Positions 51,241 through 60,703 are shown, counted from the stretch's first letter. The stretch: 64,000 bases of DNA from Bacteroidota bacterium (GCA_030706685.1 JAUZOA010000007.1:1-64000), one strand, 5' to 3'. Program-made: numbers and translations. Notes: generated by a model not told the origin, from the letters alone.

Positions 51241-51894
51241 TCAGCGGAACGCCAGCACCAGGCTGATCCCATTGGTTCCTGCCATTTGACTGTGGCCGGG
51301 TTTTATTTTCAGGCTGAGATCGGGGCTTACGTCAAATGCTTTCAAATGGGCATCCACCGTGGCATCCACTACGTTTAGTCCCCAGAGAAGAAGAAAGACA
51401 AGTACAGAATAATCTATATCGCGCCGGAATTCATCGCGGTAGACCTTCAGGTAATCCATAGGTATACGCTGAAGTTTGGGCTTTATCTTCAGCAATTCGG
51501 CAGTATCCGCCGCTGTGGCTCCCGGCAGGGATGCATTGTACTTGGCCCGGTAAGCGAAACGGGTGTCCTTATAATTTTTAAGGTTATAGAGGAAGACGCC
51601 CCCCGATATGCCTAATGCCCCGTATACGATAGGAAGTTTCCAGTATTTTTTATTATAGATCTGTCCTAACCCGGGCAGCAGGGCTGAACGAAGAGTAGCT
51701 ACCTTCGGATTATAAACTCTTACCTTTTGCTTTTTACCATTTTTTGATGAATCAACAGTTATTGTAGTAGTGGTGAGGGAGTCAGCTGTAACAAATTTTT
51801 CTTTTTCCTGCCCAAGAACCGGGGACAGCGCCATAGTCATAGCAACCAGCGCTAAAAGATATCTTTCAAAAAAACGTTTTTTTGTTGCTGTCAT
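51241..51894 (-). CDS. DUF5683 domain protein
   Basis: A 217-residue protein with an N-terminal signal or membrane segment (MTATKKRFFERYLLALVAMT) and a hydrophobic C-terminal DUF5683 domain (RSALLPGLGQIYNKKYWKLP, LFLLLWGLNVVDATVDAHLK). Function unknown. In Bacteroidota it commonly lies between parB and dapB, as here. I chose the ATG at 51894; the reading frame continues 16 codons upstream into parB. Confidence 0.85.
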   Translation of the reverse strand: MTATKKRFFERYLLALVAMTMALSPVLGQEKEKFVTADSLTTTTITVDSSKNGKKQKVRVYNPKVATLRSALLPGLGQIYNKKYWKLPIVYGALGISGGVFLYNLKNYKDTRFAYRAKYNASLPGATAADTAELLKIKPKLQRIPMDYLKVYRDEFRRDIDYSVLVFLLLWGLNVVDATVDAHLKAFDVSPDLSLKIKPGHSQMAGTNGISLVLAFR

Positions 51895-51925
51895 TAGATA
51901 TACCTGAAATGGGAAAGCCACCCTT

Positions 51926-52840
51926 TTAGTCAAAGCGTACAATCAGCCCGAGTATTTTATTCAGTTCTTCCTGGGAGTAATATTCAATAAGAATATGCCC
52001 GCTACCGTTCTTGCTGTTCTTCAATTTTACACGTGTGCTGAAATACGAGGCTAAGTTATCTTCTATTTTCTGGTAGATGGGAGATAAACCGCTTTTTGAA
52101 GTTTTTTTAACAGCCCCGCTTTGCTTGTAGATATTGCGGACCAGTGTTTCTGTTTGCCTGACGGATAATCCCTTTTCCTTTATCTCTTTAAAGATGTATA
52201 ATTGTTTATCAATCGTATCTACATTGATCAGTGCCCGTGCATGGCCCATGCTCAACTCATTGTTACGCACGGCTAATTGAATGTCGGGGGGTAGTTTTAA
52301 CAAGCGGATAAAATTGGCTACCGTGCTCCTGTCTTTTCCCATTCTTTCAGCTACCTGTTCCTGCGTATAATCCAATTCTTCCATCATCCTCTTATAACTC
52401 AGGGCAATTTCCATAGCATTGAGGTCTTCCCGCTGGAGATTTTCTAATAAGGCGAGCTCCAGTAATTGCGCATCATTCGCCTGTCGTACGTAGGCAGGGA
52501 TATCATGCAGGCCGGCTATCCTGGCTGCTCTCCAGCGGCGTTCCCCGGTTATCAGCCTGTATTTGCCTGTTGGCAGTTTTGAAACAGTGACAGGCTGAAT
52601 GATATCATGGAGCCTGATGGATTCCGCCAGTTCGTTGAGTGTTCGTTCATCAAAATCCCGGCGGGGTTGCTTGGGATTGGTTTCAATATCCTCAATGGGG
52701 ATGCGGTTGATACCGGTTGCATTTTCAACGACAGTTGTTTTTAACTGGCCGCTGCTGGTCTTGAGATCCGTGTCAATACTTTGAAGCAGGGAACGTATCC
52801 CTTTTCCTAAAGCGTCCTTGTTTTGTTTGGGGTTGGTCAT
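51926..52840 (-). CDS. parB: Chromosome partitioning protein ParB
   Basis: A 304-residue ParB/Spo0J. It has the N-terminal start typical of chromosomal ParB (KDALGKGIRSLLQ), the CTPase domain motifs (TNPKQPRRDFDE, TGERRWRAARIAG, LLENLQREDLNAMEIA), the helix-turn-helix (TQEQVAERMGKDRSTVANFI) and a C-terminal dimer domain. It binds parS sites; none is recognisable in this window. The gene is separated from parA by a 486-base element with a four-helix-bundle gene. Confidence 0.95.
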   Translation of the reverse strand: MTNPKQNKDALGKGIRSLLQSIDTDLKTSSGQLKTTVVENATGINRIPIEDIETNPKQPRRDFDERTLNELAESIRLHDIIQPVTVSKLPTGKYRLITGERRWRAARIAGLHDIPAYVRQANDAQLLELALLENLQREDLNAMEIALSYKRMMEELDYTQEQVAERMGKDRSTVANFIRLLKLPPDIQLAVRNNELSMGHARALINVDTIDKQLYIFKEIKEKGLSVRQTETLVRNIYKQSGAVKKTSKSGLSPIYQKIEDNLASYFSTRVKLKNSKNGSGHILIEYYSQEELNKILGLIVRFD

Positions 52841-53335
52841 TTAGTTCTGAGTTAAGAGTCGGGAGTTCAGAGTCACCGAAAGTCTTTCATTATGTAAATT
52901 TATCCGGGTTTTGGATCATATTCCACAACATTTTCCCTGCTTCATTATTTCGAAATGTAAAATCATTATAGAATTCCGGCATAAGATATTTACAATCATG
53001 TGCAAAACCGGGCCAAACCTGGGTTTCAGTATTTTCAGTTTCAGAATCGGATAATTTCGACACAAAATGTGCGGGATATCTTCTTTTTCGGTAGCCTTCT
53101 GCAAGATTAGCGCAGACCGATCCGGAGGATCGTCGTATCTGGTCAGTTGAACTAAATTTTTCTTCGGGCGGAAATTTTTTGGAGGCTTCGAAAATGTCCA
53201 TAGCCAGTTTATAAGCTTTCTGGTATACAATCAGATCTTTGTAATCACCCATAAAAACAAAAAGTTTTTCCTATTGGACTTTTCAATTACCGGGGTTTTG
53301 GCGACTCTGAACTCTTAACTGCGAACTCATAACTC
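52841..53335. mobile_element. Four-helix-bundle cassette with inverted-repeat ends between parB and parA
   Basis: The left end AGTTCTGAGTTAAGAGTCGG (from 52843) and the right end, read inverted from 53333, AGTTATGAGTTCGCAGTTAA then GAGTTCAGAGTC, share GAGTTCAGAGTC and the TTAAGAGT words. One end abuts the parB ATG. The other contains the parA stop codon. The cassette thus lies exactly between two genes that are usually adjacent. Confidence 0.7.
52890..53252 (-). CDS. Four-helix-bundle protein (23S rRNA intervening sequence family)
   Basis: A 120-residue protein of the S23/four-helix-bundle family first seen in 23S rRNA intervening sequences. Motifs: YKDLIVYQKAYKLAMDIFEA at the N-terminus and DQIRRSSGSVCANLAEGYRK in the middle. 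The third helix region (FVSKLSDSETENTETQVW) is present. The C-terminal part is less regular than in usual members (CKYLMPEFYNDF). These genes are often near repeats and within mobile-like cassettes, but no activity has been shown to my knowledge. It lies between parA and parB on the same strand. Confidence 0.85.
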   Translation of the reverse strand: MGDYKDLIVYQKAYKLAMDIFEASKKFPPEEKFSSTDQIRRSSGSVCANLAEGYRKRRYPAHFVSKLSDSETENTETQVWPGFAHDCKYLMPEFYNDFTFRNNEAGKMLWNMIQNPDKFT

Positions 53336-54130
53336 CAATATCCTCTCTTCCTGCTTAATTTTCGTCAAATCATTCTTCTGCAATATTTCTTTGGCCAGGT
53401 TGAGATAGTTCATAGAGCCTTTGCTGCTGGCATCATACAGGATAACTGGTTTACCTACACTCGGAGCCTCAGCCAGCCGTGCATTCCGGTGAATGATTAT
53501 ACTGAATACCATATCTTCGAAATGGCGCCTTACTTCGCTGACCACCTGGTTACAGAGCCTGAGCCTGCCGTCATACATGGTCATTAATATTCCCTCAATT
53601 TTCAGCTCGGTATTCAGGCGGCTCTGAACGATTTTGATAGTATTTAATAATTTGCCCAGGCCTTCCAATGCGAAAAACTCGCATTGTACGGGCACCACTA
53701 CTGAATCGGCGGCGGTTAATGCATTTACGGTAATTAATCCCAGGGACGGAGAACAGTCGATAATGATAAAATCGTAATCCCCCCGGACCGGCTCCAATAC
53801 GTTTTTTAGCACCATCTCCCGGTTAGGATAATTGATCATTTCTATTTCAGCGCCTACAAGGTCAATATGCGAGGGAAGGAGATCGAGGTTAGGAATCTCG
53901 GTCTTTAGAATCACTTCTTTGGCCCTTGTCTCGTTGACCATGCAATCGTACAGGCTTTGTGTGATATTATGGAGGTCGAAGCCGACACCGGTTGTACTGT
54001 TCGCCTGCGGATCGCCATCTACCAGCAGCGTTTTATACTCCAGCACCCCAAGACTTGCCGCCAGGTTGATAGCGGTAGTGGTTTTACCTACGCCCCCTTT
54101 TTGATTTGCAACGCCGATTATTCTTGCCAT
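53327..54130 (-). CDS. parA: Chromosome partitioning ATPase ParA/Soj
   Basis: A 267-residue ParA. The deviant Walker A motif is [20 protein letters not shown] (Lys 11, Lys 16), followed by DGDPQANST and the Walker B region [18 protein letters not shown]. Soluble ATPase binding DNA and ParB for origin segregation. It is the short chromosomal type without N-terminal DNA-binding domain. The stop codon lies in the end of the inserted cassette. A TAATTTTG promoter box is at 54193-54200. Confidence 0.95.
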   Translation of the reverse strand: MARIIGVANQKGGVGKTTTAINLAASLGVLEYKTLLVDGDPQANSTTGVGFDLHNITQSLYDCMVNETRAKEVILKTEIPNLDLLPSHIDLVGAEIEMINYPNREMVLKNVLEPVRGDYDFIIIDCSPSLGLITVNALTAADSVVVPVQCEFFALEGLGKLLNTIKIVQSRLNTELKIEGILMTMYDGRLRLCNQVVSEVRRHFEDMVFSIIIHRNARLAEAPSVGKPVILYDASSKGSMNYLNLAKEILQKNDLTKIKQEERILEL

Positions 54131-54192
54131 CCGGAAATTTCTTTAATAGTATTTTTTGTGACTGGTAAAATTGTCACCAGTATCTAAAACTG

Positions 54193-54200
54193 CAAAATTA
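54193..54200 (-). promoter_or_regulatory. -7 box of parA (TAATTTTG)
   Basis: TAnnTTTG on the minus strand, with TTG about 19 bp upstream. The leader of about 55 bases contains an ACTGGT/ACCAGT hairpin. Confidence 0.45.
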
Positions 54201-54230
54201 AGTTTTGCCCATTTTACAGCCAATTCAATA

Positions 54231-54360
54231 AAAATCGGGTAGTATACCAGCTTGGTTTCTCGCAACGTTCGCAGCGGACTGGCGATGCAGCGAACACCGC
54301 TCCGTCCCGTCGCCGCGCGAAATATATTTTCAAACTGACACATTACGAAAAATCGGGTAG
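54231..54360. repeat. MITE-like element with terminal inverted repeats, copy 2
   Basis: The ends are AAAATCGGGTAGTATACCAG and, at the right, CAAACTGACACATTACGAAA then AATCGGGTAG. The right end matches that of the element at 8102-8262. The inside is GC-rich and unrelated to copy 1. It lies in the 374-base gap upstream of parA. Confidence 0.55.
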
Positions 54361-54504
54361 CGCCCGGGGGAAGCGGGATTTCGAAAAATGGTCCCGATAG
54401 CTATAAGGACCACTTTTCCAATTATCAAATGAATCACCACCAAAATAAGGGTTCATAAAAAAGAAATTTATAGCCGCCCGATCTTTAAATTTGGAGTTTA
54501 TTTT

Positions 54505-55755
54505 ATGCGAAATACTCCTTTCTGGTGGATATTGATCGGTTTGATGATATTGCTGGATTTTTACATTTTCCAGGCGCTAAAGGTAATAGTTCATTCCGCG
54601 ACCGGTAAAACAAGAGCAATGATCTTCATGGGCTACTGGACGCTTTCTGTAGCAGCCCTGGTTACCTTGCTGATACTTCCTTACCTGCATTTTCAATCCC
54701 AGGCAAAACTGCTCCGGAGCACTTTGTTTGCCATCATTATCGGGCTATTTATTGCCAAGCTGGTAGCAGCAGTCTTCTTTTTGATAGATGATATCCGAAG
54801 ACTTATTCAATGGACGGGGACTAAACTCTTTTTTCCCCATAAAGCAGGACAGACGCCGGGAGAAGGCGAAAAAATATCCAGGTCGGTATTTCTTAGCTGG
54901 GTGGGGATGATTGCCGGTGGTGGCCTATATGGATCATTACTGTATGGCTTTAGCAATAAATACCGCTACCAGTTAGAGCGGTCTTCTTTGTCTTTTACCA
55001 ACCTGCCTGCAGCTTTTAAAGGGTTAAAGATTGTCCAGGTATCCGATATACACAGCGGTAGTTTTACCGATAAGAAAGCAGTGATGAAAGGAGTGGAGAT
55101 GATAATAAAAGAGAAACCGGATCTCATTCTTTTTACCGGCGATCTTGTCAACAATAAGGCGGATGAGATGGAGGATTATATGGACGTTTTTGGCAAATTA
55201 AATGCGCCGATGGGAGTTTATTCCACACTTGGCAATCATGATTACGGGGATTATGTACACTGGGATACCGTCAATGAAAAGAAAGCAAATCTTGAAAGAC
55301 TTAAACAGGTGCACGCTGATCTTGGCTGGCATTTGCTGATGAATGAACATGTGGTTTTGGAAAAAGAAGATGATAAAATAGCTCTTATCGGGGTCGAAAA
55401 CTGGAGCGCCAAGGCTCGGTTTCCCAAATATGGCGATTTGCGAAAAGCTTATACCGGCGCAGAGCCATATCCTTTTAAAATATTGATGAGTCATGATCCA
55501 TCGCATTGGGACGCTGAAGTAAAAAAATACTACAAGGATATTGACCTCATGCTGGCAGGCCATACTCATGGCATGCAATTCGGTATTGAGATACCGGGGT
55601 TCAAATGGAGCCCTGTCCAGTATATTTACAAACAATGGGCGGGTTTATATGAAGAAGGATCGCAAAAGCTTTATGTAAACAGGGGTTATGGCTTTATCGG
55701 CTATCCCGGTCGGGTGGGAGTACTTCCCGAGATCACCCTATTTGAACTGACATAA
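54505..55755 (+). CDS. Membrane metallophosphoesterase
   Basis: A 416-residue protein with four membrane helices in the first 150 residues and a calcineurin-like phosphoesterase domain after them. The metal-binding motifs are VQVSDIHSGS, FTGDLVNN, LGNHDYGDY, SHDPSHWD and AGHTHGMQFG. It resembles YkuE-type enzymes that act on phospholipid or envelope phosphates; the substrate is unknown. The active site is probably outside the membrane or at its surface. No neighbours on the same strand close by. Confidence 0.92.
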   Translation: MRNTPFWWILIGLMILLDFYIFQALKVIVHSATGKTRAMIFMGYWTLSVAALVTLLILPYLHFQSQAKLLRSTLFAIIIGLFIAKLVAAVFFLIDDIRRLIQWTGTKLFFPHKAGQTPGEGEKISRSVFLSWVGMIAGGGLYGSLLYGFSNKYRYQLERSSLSFTNLPAAFKGLKIVQVSDIHSGSFTDKKAVMKGVEMIIKEKPDLILFTGDLVNNKADEMEDYMDVFGKLNAPMGVYSTLGNHDYGDYVHWDTVNEKKANLERLKQVHADLGWHLLMNEHVVLEKEDDKIALIGVENWSAKARFPKYGDLRKAYTGAEPYPFKILMSHDPSHWDAEVKKYYKDIDLMLAGHTHGMQFGIEIPGFKWSPVQYIYKQWAGLYEEGSQKLYVNRGYGFIGYPGRVGVLPEITLFELT

Positions 55756-56050
55756 TGGGTTATTTTGCTGTTTGCCAGGACATTCTGGTGATTTTCGTAT
55801 GGGAGAGCCATGCCCGGGGTACGGGAGACGTATAGGGGTATGGCATAGCGATGCCTGGACCATGCCGGAAGTATGGAGAATCTACCGTTCTATCCTCTTT
55901 TGCTCCTGCTCACTAAAGCAGGTGTCCTTACGATTTTATACCTGGTAACCGGTTCTTCTGATAACCTTTGGCATTAAACTTATCTTCCGGGTAGCGGTCT
56001 TACTGCGTCATTTCAACCCGGTACCCTAAAAACAGGACTAAACACTGCTG
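55756..56050. other. Intergenic region with an 11-bp array
   Basis: No gene is supported in these 295 bases. The array at 55797-55881 is the only structure I see. Confidence 0.55.
55797..55881. repeat. Array of eight 11-bp units
   Basis: Units GTATGGGAGAG (55797), CCATGCCCGGG (55808), GTACGGGAGAC (55819), a shortened 8-base unit (55830), GTATGGCATAG (55838), CGATGCCTGGA (55849), CCATGCCGGAA (55860), GTATGGAGAAT (55871). The period is 11 bases with one slip. The inverse of this word occurs in the array at 19880-20033. Confidence 0.75.
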
Positions 56051-57133
56051 ATGCTGAAAAAATATATTATTGTTATATGCCTGGTCTTCGTTGGTTATTT
56101 TGCTTTCCCGCAAAATACAAAGACCGACACGCTGCCTTTGCCGGTTGATAATAGCCTGGCGATGGATACCAGCATAAATTATGATGAACTGCTGAATGGA
56201 TTTGATAATTTCCTCGATTCTATTTTAGCCCCGCGCAGCTATTTTCTCGTCAATCTTTCCGCTGGCAGTGGTTATTTTAATTATGTCACCAGGAACAACA
56301 TCCAGCTATCTGCTCAAAAGAAACTTATTTTGTCCCCCTTAATTGGTTATTATCACAAAAGCGGACCGGGCATCACCGTCTCAGCCAACGCGATAAGGGA
56401 AAGAAGAAGAAATTATAACCTTTATCAATATTCCATAACCCCTTCGTTTGATTTTATACAAAATACGAAATGGACAGGTGGCATCTCTTTTACAAGGCAT
56501 ATTACCAGGGATTCATTACATTTTTATACCACGCCATTACAGAAAGAAATGGCCGGTTATTTTTTATGGAGAAAATCATGGTTGCAACCGGGTCTTTCCG
56601 CCAGCTATGGATGGGGCAGCCGCACTGATCTGAAAAAGCGACAATCGTATCTTACAGGATTTTATTTAAAGAGATGGCTTCAGTTACGCACGGGTATCCA
56701 GGTGATCGATACCTTTTCGGTGATCGATACGATTGTTACTAACATCACTACCAAAGAATCAATTATTGATTTTTCGCTGACCGCTTCCCTGCGTCATACT
56801 TTTTACTGGTTAAATATCTTTGGTCATAACGACTATATAAAATTTACGGCAATGCTTGCATCTTCTTTCGGAACGCAGCAATTTGGGTTTAACCAGGCTG
56901 CGGCAACCCCGGTCACAACCAGGAATGCTGCGAAGGTTCAGTTCAACAGGGGCGATGTCAATCTCGATGATAAACTGAAATTCCAGCCGCTTTCATTAAC
57001 GTTATACCTGCGCCCTGAATATTATACCGGTAAATTTTTCATTCAGCCACAATTAATGATTGACTATTATTTCCCCGGGGAGAAGGATAACCTGACGACT
57101 TTCTTTTCTATCAATGCCGGCTTCATGTTTTGA
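56051..57133 (+). CDS. Predicted outer-membrane beta-barrel protein
   Basis: A 360-residue protein with a signal peptide (about 1-21) and then alternating strands with many aromatic residues (YFLVNLSAGSGYFNY, GISFTRHITRDSLHFY, PGLSASYGWGSRTDL). It ends in Phe (INAGFMF), as outer-membrane barrel proteins do. Residues 25-60 are acidic and linker-like. I do not recognise a named family; transport or structure are possible. It stands alone on this strand. Confidence 0.7.
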   Translation: MLKKYIIVICLVFVGYFAFPQNTKTDTLPLPVDNSLAMDTSINYDELLNGFDNFLDSILAPRSYFLVNLSAGSGYFNYVTRNNIQLSAQKKLILSPLIGYYHKSGPGITVSANAIRERRRNYNLYQYSITPSFDFIQNTKWTGGISFTRHITRDSLHFYTTPLQKEMAGYFLWRKSWLQPGLSASYGWGSRTDLKKRQSYLTGFYLKRWLQLRTGIQVIDTFSVIDTIVTNITTKESIIDFSLTASLRHTFYWLNIFGHNDYIKFTAMLASSFGTQQFGFNQAAATPVTTRNAAKVQFNRGDVNLDDKLKFQPLSLTLYLRPEYYTGKFFIQPQLMIDYYFPGEKDNLTTFFSINAGFMF

Positions 57134-57460
57134 TGTGAAAAACTCATAGGTCCAAAACTATCCGGGGATATGGACTCATGGGGAAAATGGATTTTCACAG
57201 TAAAGCATAAAAAAAATTGTGTTCATCCGCGTGATCTCCCGCGTTCGCGGGACAAGCTGTACAATCCGTGTTCTATTCTTCATCCTGTTTTTAAATCGAA
57301 TGAGTTCAATTTTAGAAAACCTTCACAATCCGGCGGCAATATTATTTTTCTTTTTTTGTTTTATAATTCATAAAAGCCGCAGGAGTTAATGGAAATTAAC
57401 AGGCTATACAGGTTACTGGCATTATCATTGAATTTTTTATGGAATTAAATTTTTTAAATT
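57134..57460. other. Intergenic region with repeat words
   Basis: No supported gene in 327 bases. A CCGCGTTCGCGG hairpin and the AATCCGTGTTCTATTCT word (57263-57279) are visible. A 67-codon frame at 57170-57373 overlaps these repeats and does not look like a protein. Confidence 0.5.
57263..57279. repeat. AATCCGTGTTCYATTCT repeat, copy 2
   Basis: Differs in one base from the word at 43234-43250. Confidence 0.5.
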
Positions 57461-58051
57461 ATGAAAACAAAACTATTCCTACCGCTCTTTGCAGCTCTTC
57501 TCTTTTCCCAGGCAATGATGGCACAGTTTCATGTTGGTTTTAAAGGTGGCGTCAATATTACGAAAATAGATGGCGTATCATTTAAGGATGAGTTCAAATA
57601 TGGCTACCATATCGGGGGCTTTGCCGAAATTGGTCTTGGAAAAAAATTGGGGCTGCAGCCGGAAGTTTTATTTAACCAATATTCCACATCGCTTGACAGC
57701 AATTACAAACATATTTACCAGAATGTTTTTAATTCAAGCCAGAGCAGTGTAAAACTGAATTATTTGTCTATTCCCATTTTATTGAATTATAAATTGATCG
57801 GGAATTTCCTTTCACTGCAGGCAGGCCCGCAATTTGGCGTGCTGATGAGCCACGATAAAACTTTATTGCAAAATGGCGGTGAGGCATTCAAGAAAGGAGA
57901 TTTTTCATTACTGGCAGGCGCGCAAATAAAATTAAGCGCTATCCGCATAAGCGGCCGGTATGTGATTGGCTTAAATAATATCAATGATATAGATAACCAG
58001 GACCGGTGGAAAAGCCAGGGATTCCAGGTATCACTTGGATTGGCCCTATAA
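57461..58051 (+). CDS. Outer-membrane beta-barrel protein (PorT-like fold)
   Basis: A 196-residue porin-family protein with a signal peptide (about 1-21, ending MMAQ) and an eight-stranded barrel of the type often called outer membrane protein beta-barrel domain or PorT. Typical strands are HVGFKGGVNITKIDG, GLQPEVLFNQYS, LNYLSIPILLNYKL and the C-terminal WKSQGFQVSLGLAL. Substrate or partner unknown; such proteins are very common in Bacteroidota. A strong terminator follows. Confidence 0.88.
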   Translation: MKTKLFLPLFAALLFSQAMMAQFHVGFKGGVNITKIDGVSFKDEFKYGYHIGGFAEIGLGKKLGLQPEVLFNQYSTSLDSNYKHIYQNVFNSSQSSVKLNYLSIPILLNYKLIGNFLSLQAGPQFGVLMSHDKTLLQNGGEAFKKGDFSLLAGAQIKLSAIRISGRYVIGLNNINDIDNQDRWKSQGFQVSLGLAL

Positions 58052-58074
58052 GATCTAAAACCTCGTGAAGAATG

Positions 58075-58107
58075 ATCCTCCCGCTTCTGGCGGGAGGATT
58101 TTTTTTA
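58075..58107 (+). terminator. Rho-independent terminator
   Basis: ATCCTCCCGC (58075-58084) and GCGGGAGGAT (58090-58099) form a perfect 10-bp stem, followed by a T-run to 58107. Confidence 0.92.
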
Positions 58108-58265
58108 TTGGCAGCCAGTCTTTTACGTTATCTGCGTTATTGTCATTTTTAAGGGGGCGGCATAATACTTGACAACTATCTATTCCTTTGTATTTTTACC
58201 CGCTTACCTTCCGGGAGAAGTATTTTAAACAGGCGGGTGACATATTGACTAAAGAGATCAAATTT

Positions 58266-60665
58266 ATGAGTTTTGAAAAATTAGTAAAGTCGGAAGACGA
58301 CATGGATTTTTTGCCGATTATTCCTTTGAATGAAAGCGACCAGGAAGACACGAATGGCATAGAAGTGCCTCCCGAGATAGCCTTGCTCCCCTTACGAAAT
58401 ACTGTATTGTTTCCGGGCGTGGTATTGCCTATTACCGTGGGGCGCGATAAAAGCATCAAGGCGGTTAGTGATGCCTATAAAGGAGATAAATTAATAGGTG
58501 TGGTGGCACAGAAAGACAGCAATGTGGAGGACCCCGCTATAAAGGACCTGGAACAGATCGGGACAATTGCTAGGATCGTCAAACAAATAAAGATGCCGGA
58601 TGGCGGCACTACTATCATCATCCAGGGAAAAAGCAGGTTCTTCATTGAATCCATCATCGGGGACGATCCCTACTTTAAAGCCAAAATCCGCCGGATCGAT
58701 GAAGAAGAATCACCCAAGGATTCCAATTTTGACGCCTATGTGGCCAACATTAAAGACCTGGCTACCGAGATCATCCAGCTTTCACCCAATATTCCCACTG
58801 AGGCTTCGATCATTTTGCGAAATATAGAAAACCCTTCTTTCCTGATACATTTTGTATCCAGCAACCTGAATACAGATATTAAAGAAAAGCAGCGCTTACT
58901 GGAGCTGAACCAGATCCGCGAAAGAGCAGACCTGCTGATGCAGCTATTGCAGAAAGAACTTCAATTCGCCGAGTTAAAAAATAAAGTAACTACCAAGACG
59001 AGAGCAGAGTTGGATAAGCAGCAGCGTGAATATTTTTTGCAGCAGCAATTAAAAAGTATCAAAGAAGAACTGGGTGGCGATTCCAATGTGCAGGAAGTAA
59101 AAGAAATGCAGAAAAAAGCGGAGACTAAGAAATGGCCGGTTGCCGCAAAGGAATTATTCAAGAAAGGTGCGGAGAAACTGGAAAGGATGCACCCAAGCAC
59201 TCCTGATTATTCCGTTGTTTATAATCATCTTGACCTGATGCTGGATCTTCCCTGGGAAGAATATACAGAAGATCATTACGATCTGAAAAAAGCAAAGAAA
59301 ACGCTGGATAATGATCATTATGGAATGAATAAGATCAAAGAAAGGATATTGGAATACCTGGCTGTGCTGAAGCTGAAAGGAGATATGAAAAGCCCCATAC
59401 TTTGTTTTGTCGGCCCCCCGGGTATCGGTAAAACATCACTGGGAAGGAGCATCGCTAATACGATCGGGAGAAAATATATCCGGCTAAGTCTTGGTGGCTT
59501 GCATGATGAAAGCGAGATACGCGGTCACCGCAAAACATATATCGGCGCTATGCCCGGAAGAATTTTACAATCAATAAGAAAAGTAAAATCTTCCAACCCG
59601 GTAATGATACTGGATGAAATAGACAAAGTGGGCAGCGATTTTCGCGGTGATCCGAGCAGCGCTTTGCTGGAAGTACTGGACCCGGAACAGAATCATACTT
59701 TTTATGATAACTACCTGGAGACTGAATATGACCTGAGCAAGGTATTGTTTATTGCCACAGCTAATAATGTTCAAAATATTCAACCCGCCCTGCGTGACCG
59801 TTTGGAGATCATTGATCTTAGCGGCTACGCAGTGGAAGAGAAGATCGAAATTGCAAAACGGCATTTAGTGCCGAAACAAAAAGACCTGCATGGGCTAAAG
59901 AGCAGTAATTTTAAGATCGGTGATAAAGTATTGGAAAAAATTATCCAGGATTATACAAGAGAGAGCGGTGTTCGCGAATTGGACCGCCAGTTAGCCTCCA
60001 TCATGCGCTACCAGGCCAAACAACTGGCGATAAAAGGAAAATTAAAATCCGCTGTTACATCTGTTGACATAGAAAAAATATTAGGGAAGTCGAAATACAG
60101 CAACGAAATATACAAGACCGCTAATATGCCGGGCGTAGCTATCGGGTTAGCCTGGACGTATGTGGGAGGAGAAATTCTTTTTATTGAGACCAGCCTGAGT
60201 GATGGAAAAGGAGAATTGAAACTGACCGGCAACCTGGGTAATGTGATGAAGGAGAGCGCCAGCACGGCACTGACTTACCTGCAATCCAATGCCAACAAAT
60301 ATGCTTTCGATACCAAACTATTCGAGAAGAAAAATATCCATATTCATGTTCCCGAAGGCGCAGTTCCCAAAGACGGGCCGAGTGCAGGGATTACAATGAT
60401 GACGGCGATTGCTTCGGCGCTCACCGGTAAAAAAGTAAAACCTTTCCTGGCAATGACCGGTGAGATTACCTTACGCGGCCAGGTATTGCCGGTAGGAGGC
60501 ATCAAAGAAAAAGTACTGGCAGCTAAAAGAGCCGGGTTAAAAGAGATCATTCTTTGCTGGCAAAACGAAAAAGACGTGCAGGAAATAGAATCAGAATTTA
60601 TCAAAGGAATAAAGTTTCATTATGTAAAAACGATGAACCAGGTGCTGGAGCTGGCGCTGGTTTAA
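58266..60665 (+). CDS. lon: Lon protease
   Basis: A 799-residue ATP-dependent protease degrading damaged and short-lived proteins. It has the N-terminal LON substrate domain (PPEIALLPLRNTVLFPGVVL), a coiled region, the AAA+ module with Walker A GPPGIGKTSLGRS and Walker B VMILDEIDK, and the protease domain with the Ser-Lys dyad (PKDGPSAGITMM and PVGGIKEKVLAA). The start is the ATG at 58266 (MSFEKLVK); 26 upstream in-frame codons from a TTG overlap the likely leader. Length is normal. porQ follows 38 bases later and may be co-transcribed. Confidence 0.96.
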   Translation: MSFEKLVKSEDDMDFLPIIPLNESDQEDTNGIEVPPEIALLPLRNTVLFPGVVLPITVGRDKSIKAVSDAYKGDKLIGVVAQKDSNVEDPAIKDLEQIGTIARIVKQIKMPDGGTTIIIQGKSRFFIESIIGDDPYFKAKIRRIDEEESPKDSNFDAYVANIKDLATEIIQLSPNIPTEASIILRNIENPSFLIHFVSSNLNTDIKEKQRLLELNQIRERADLLMQLLQKELQFAELKNKVTTKTRAELDKQQREYFLQQQLKSIKEELGGDSNVQEVKEMQKKAETKKWPVAAKELFKKGAEKLERMHPSTPDYSVVYNHLDLMLDLPWEEYTEDHYDLKKAKKTLDNDHYGMNKIKERILEYLAVLKLKGDMKSPILCFVGPPGIGKTSLGRSIANTIGRKYIRLSLGGLHDESEIRGHRKTYIGAMPGRILQSIRKVKSSNPVMILDEIDKVGSDFRGDPSSALLEVLDPEQNHTFYDNYLETEYDLSKVLFIATANNVQNIQPALRDRLEIIDLSGYAVEEKIEIAKRHLVPKQKDLHGLKSSNFKIGDKVLEKIIQDYTRESGVRELDRQLASIMRYQAKQLAIKGKLKSAVTSVDIEKILGKSKYSNEIYKTANMPGVAIGLAWTYVGGEILFIETSLSDGKGELKLTGNLGNVMKESASTALTYLQSNANKYAFDTKLFEKKNIHIHVPEGAVPKDGPSAGITMMTAIASALTGKKVKPFLAMTGEITLRGQVLPVGGIKEKVLAAKRAGLKEIILCWQNEKDVQEIESEFIKGIKFHYVKTMNQVLELALV

Positions 60666-60703
60666 AACCATTAAACCCTTCAAACCCTTCAACGTTCGGC
60701 ATA

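Noticed and set aside
53253-54504. parS site near parAB
   Set aside because: I looked for a TGTTTCACGTGAAACA-like palindrome and saw none in the parAB region.
57170-57373. Small plus-strand frame of 67 codons
   Set aside because: Overlaps repeat words shared with 43234-43250 and has no protein-like features.
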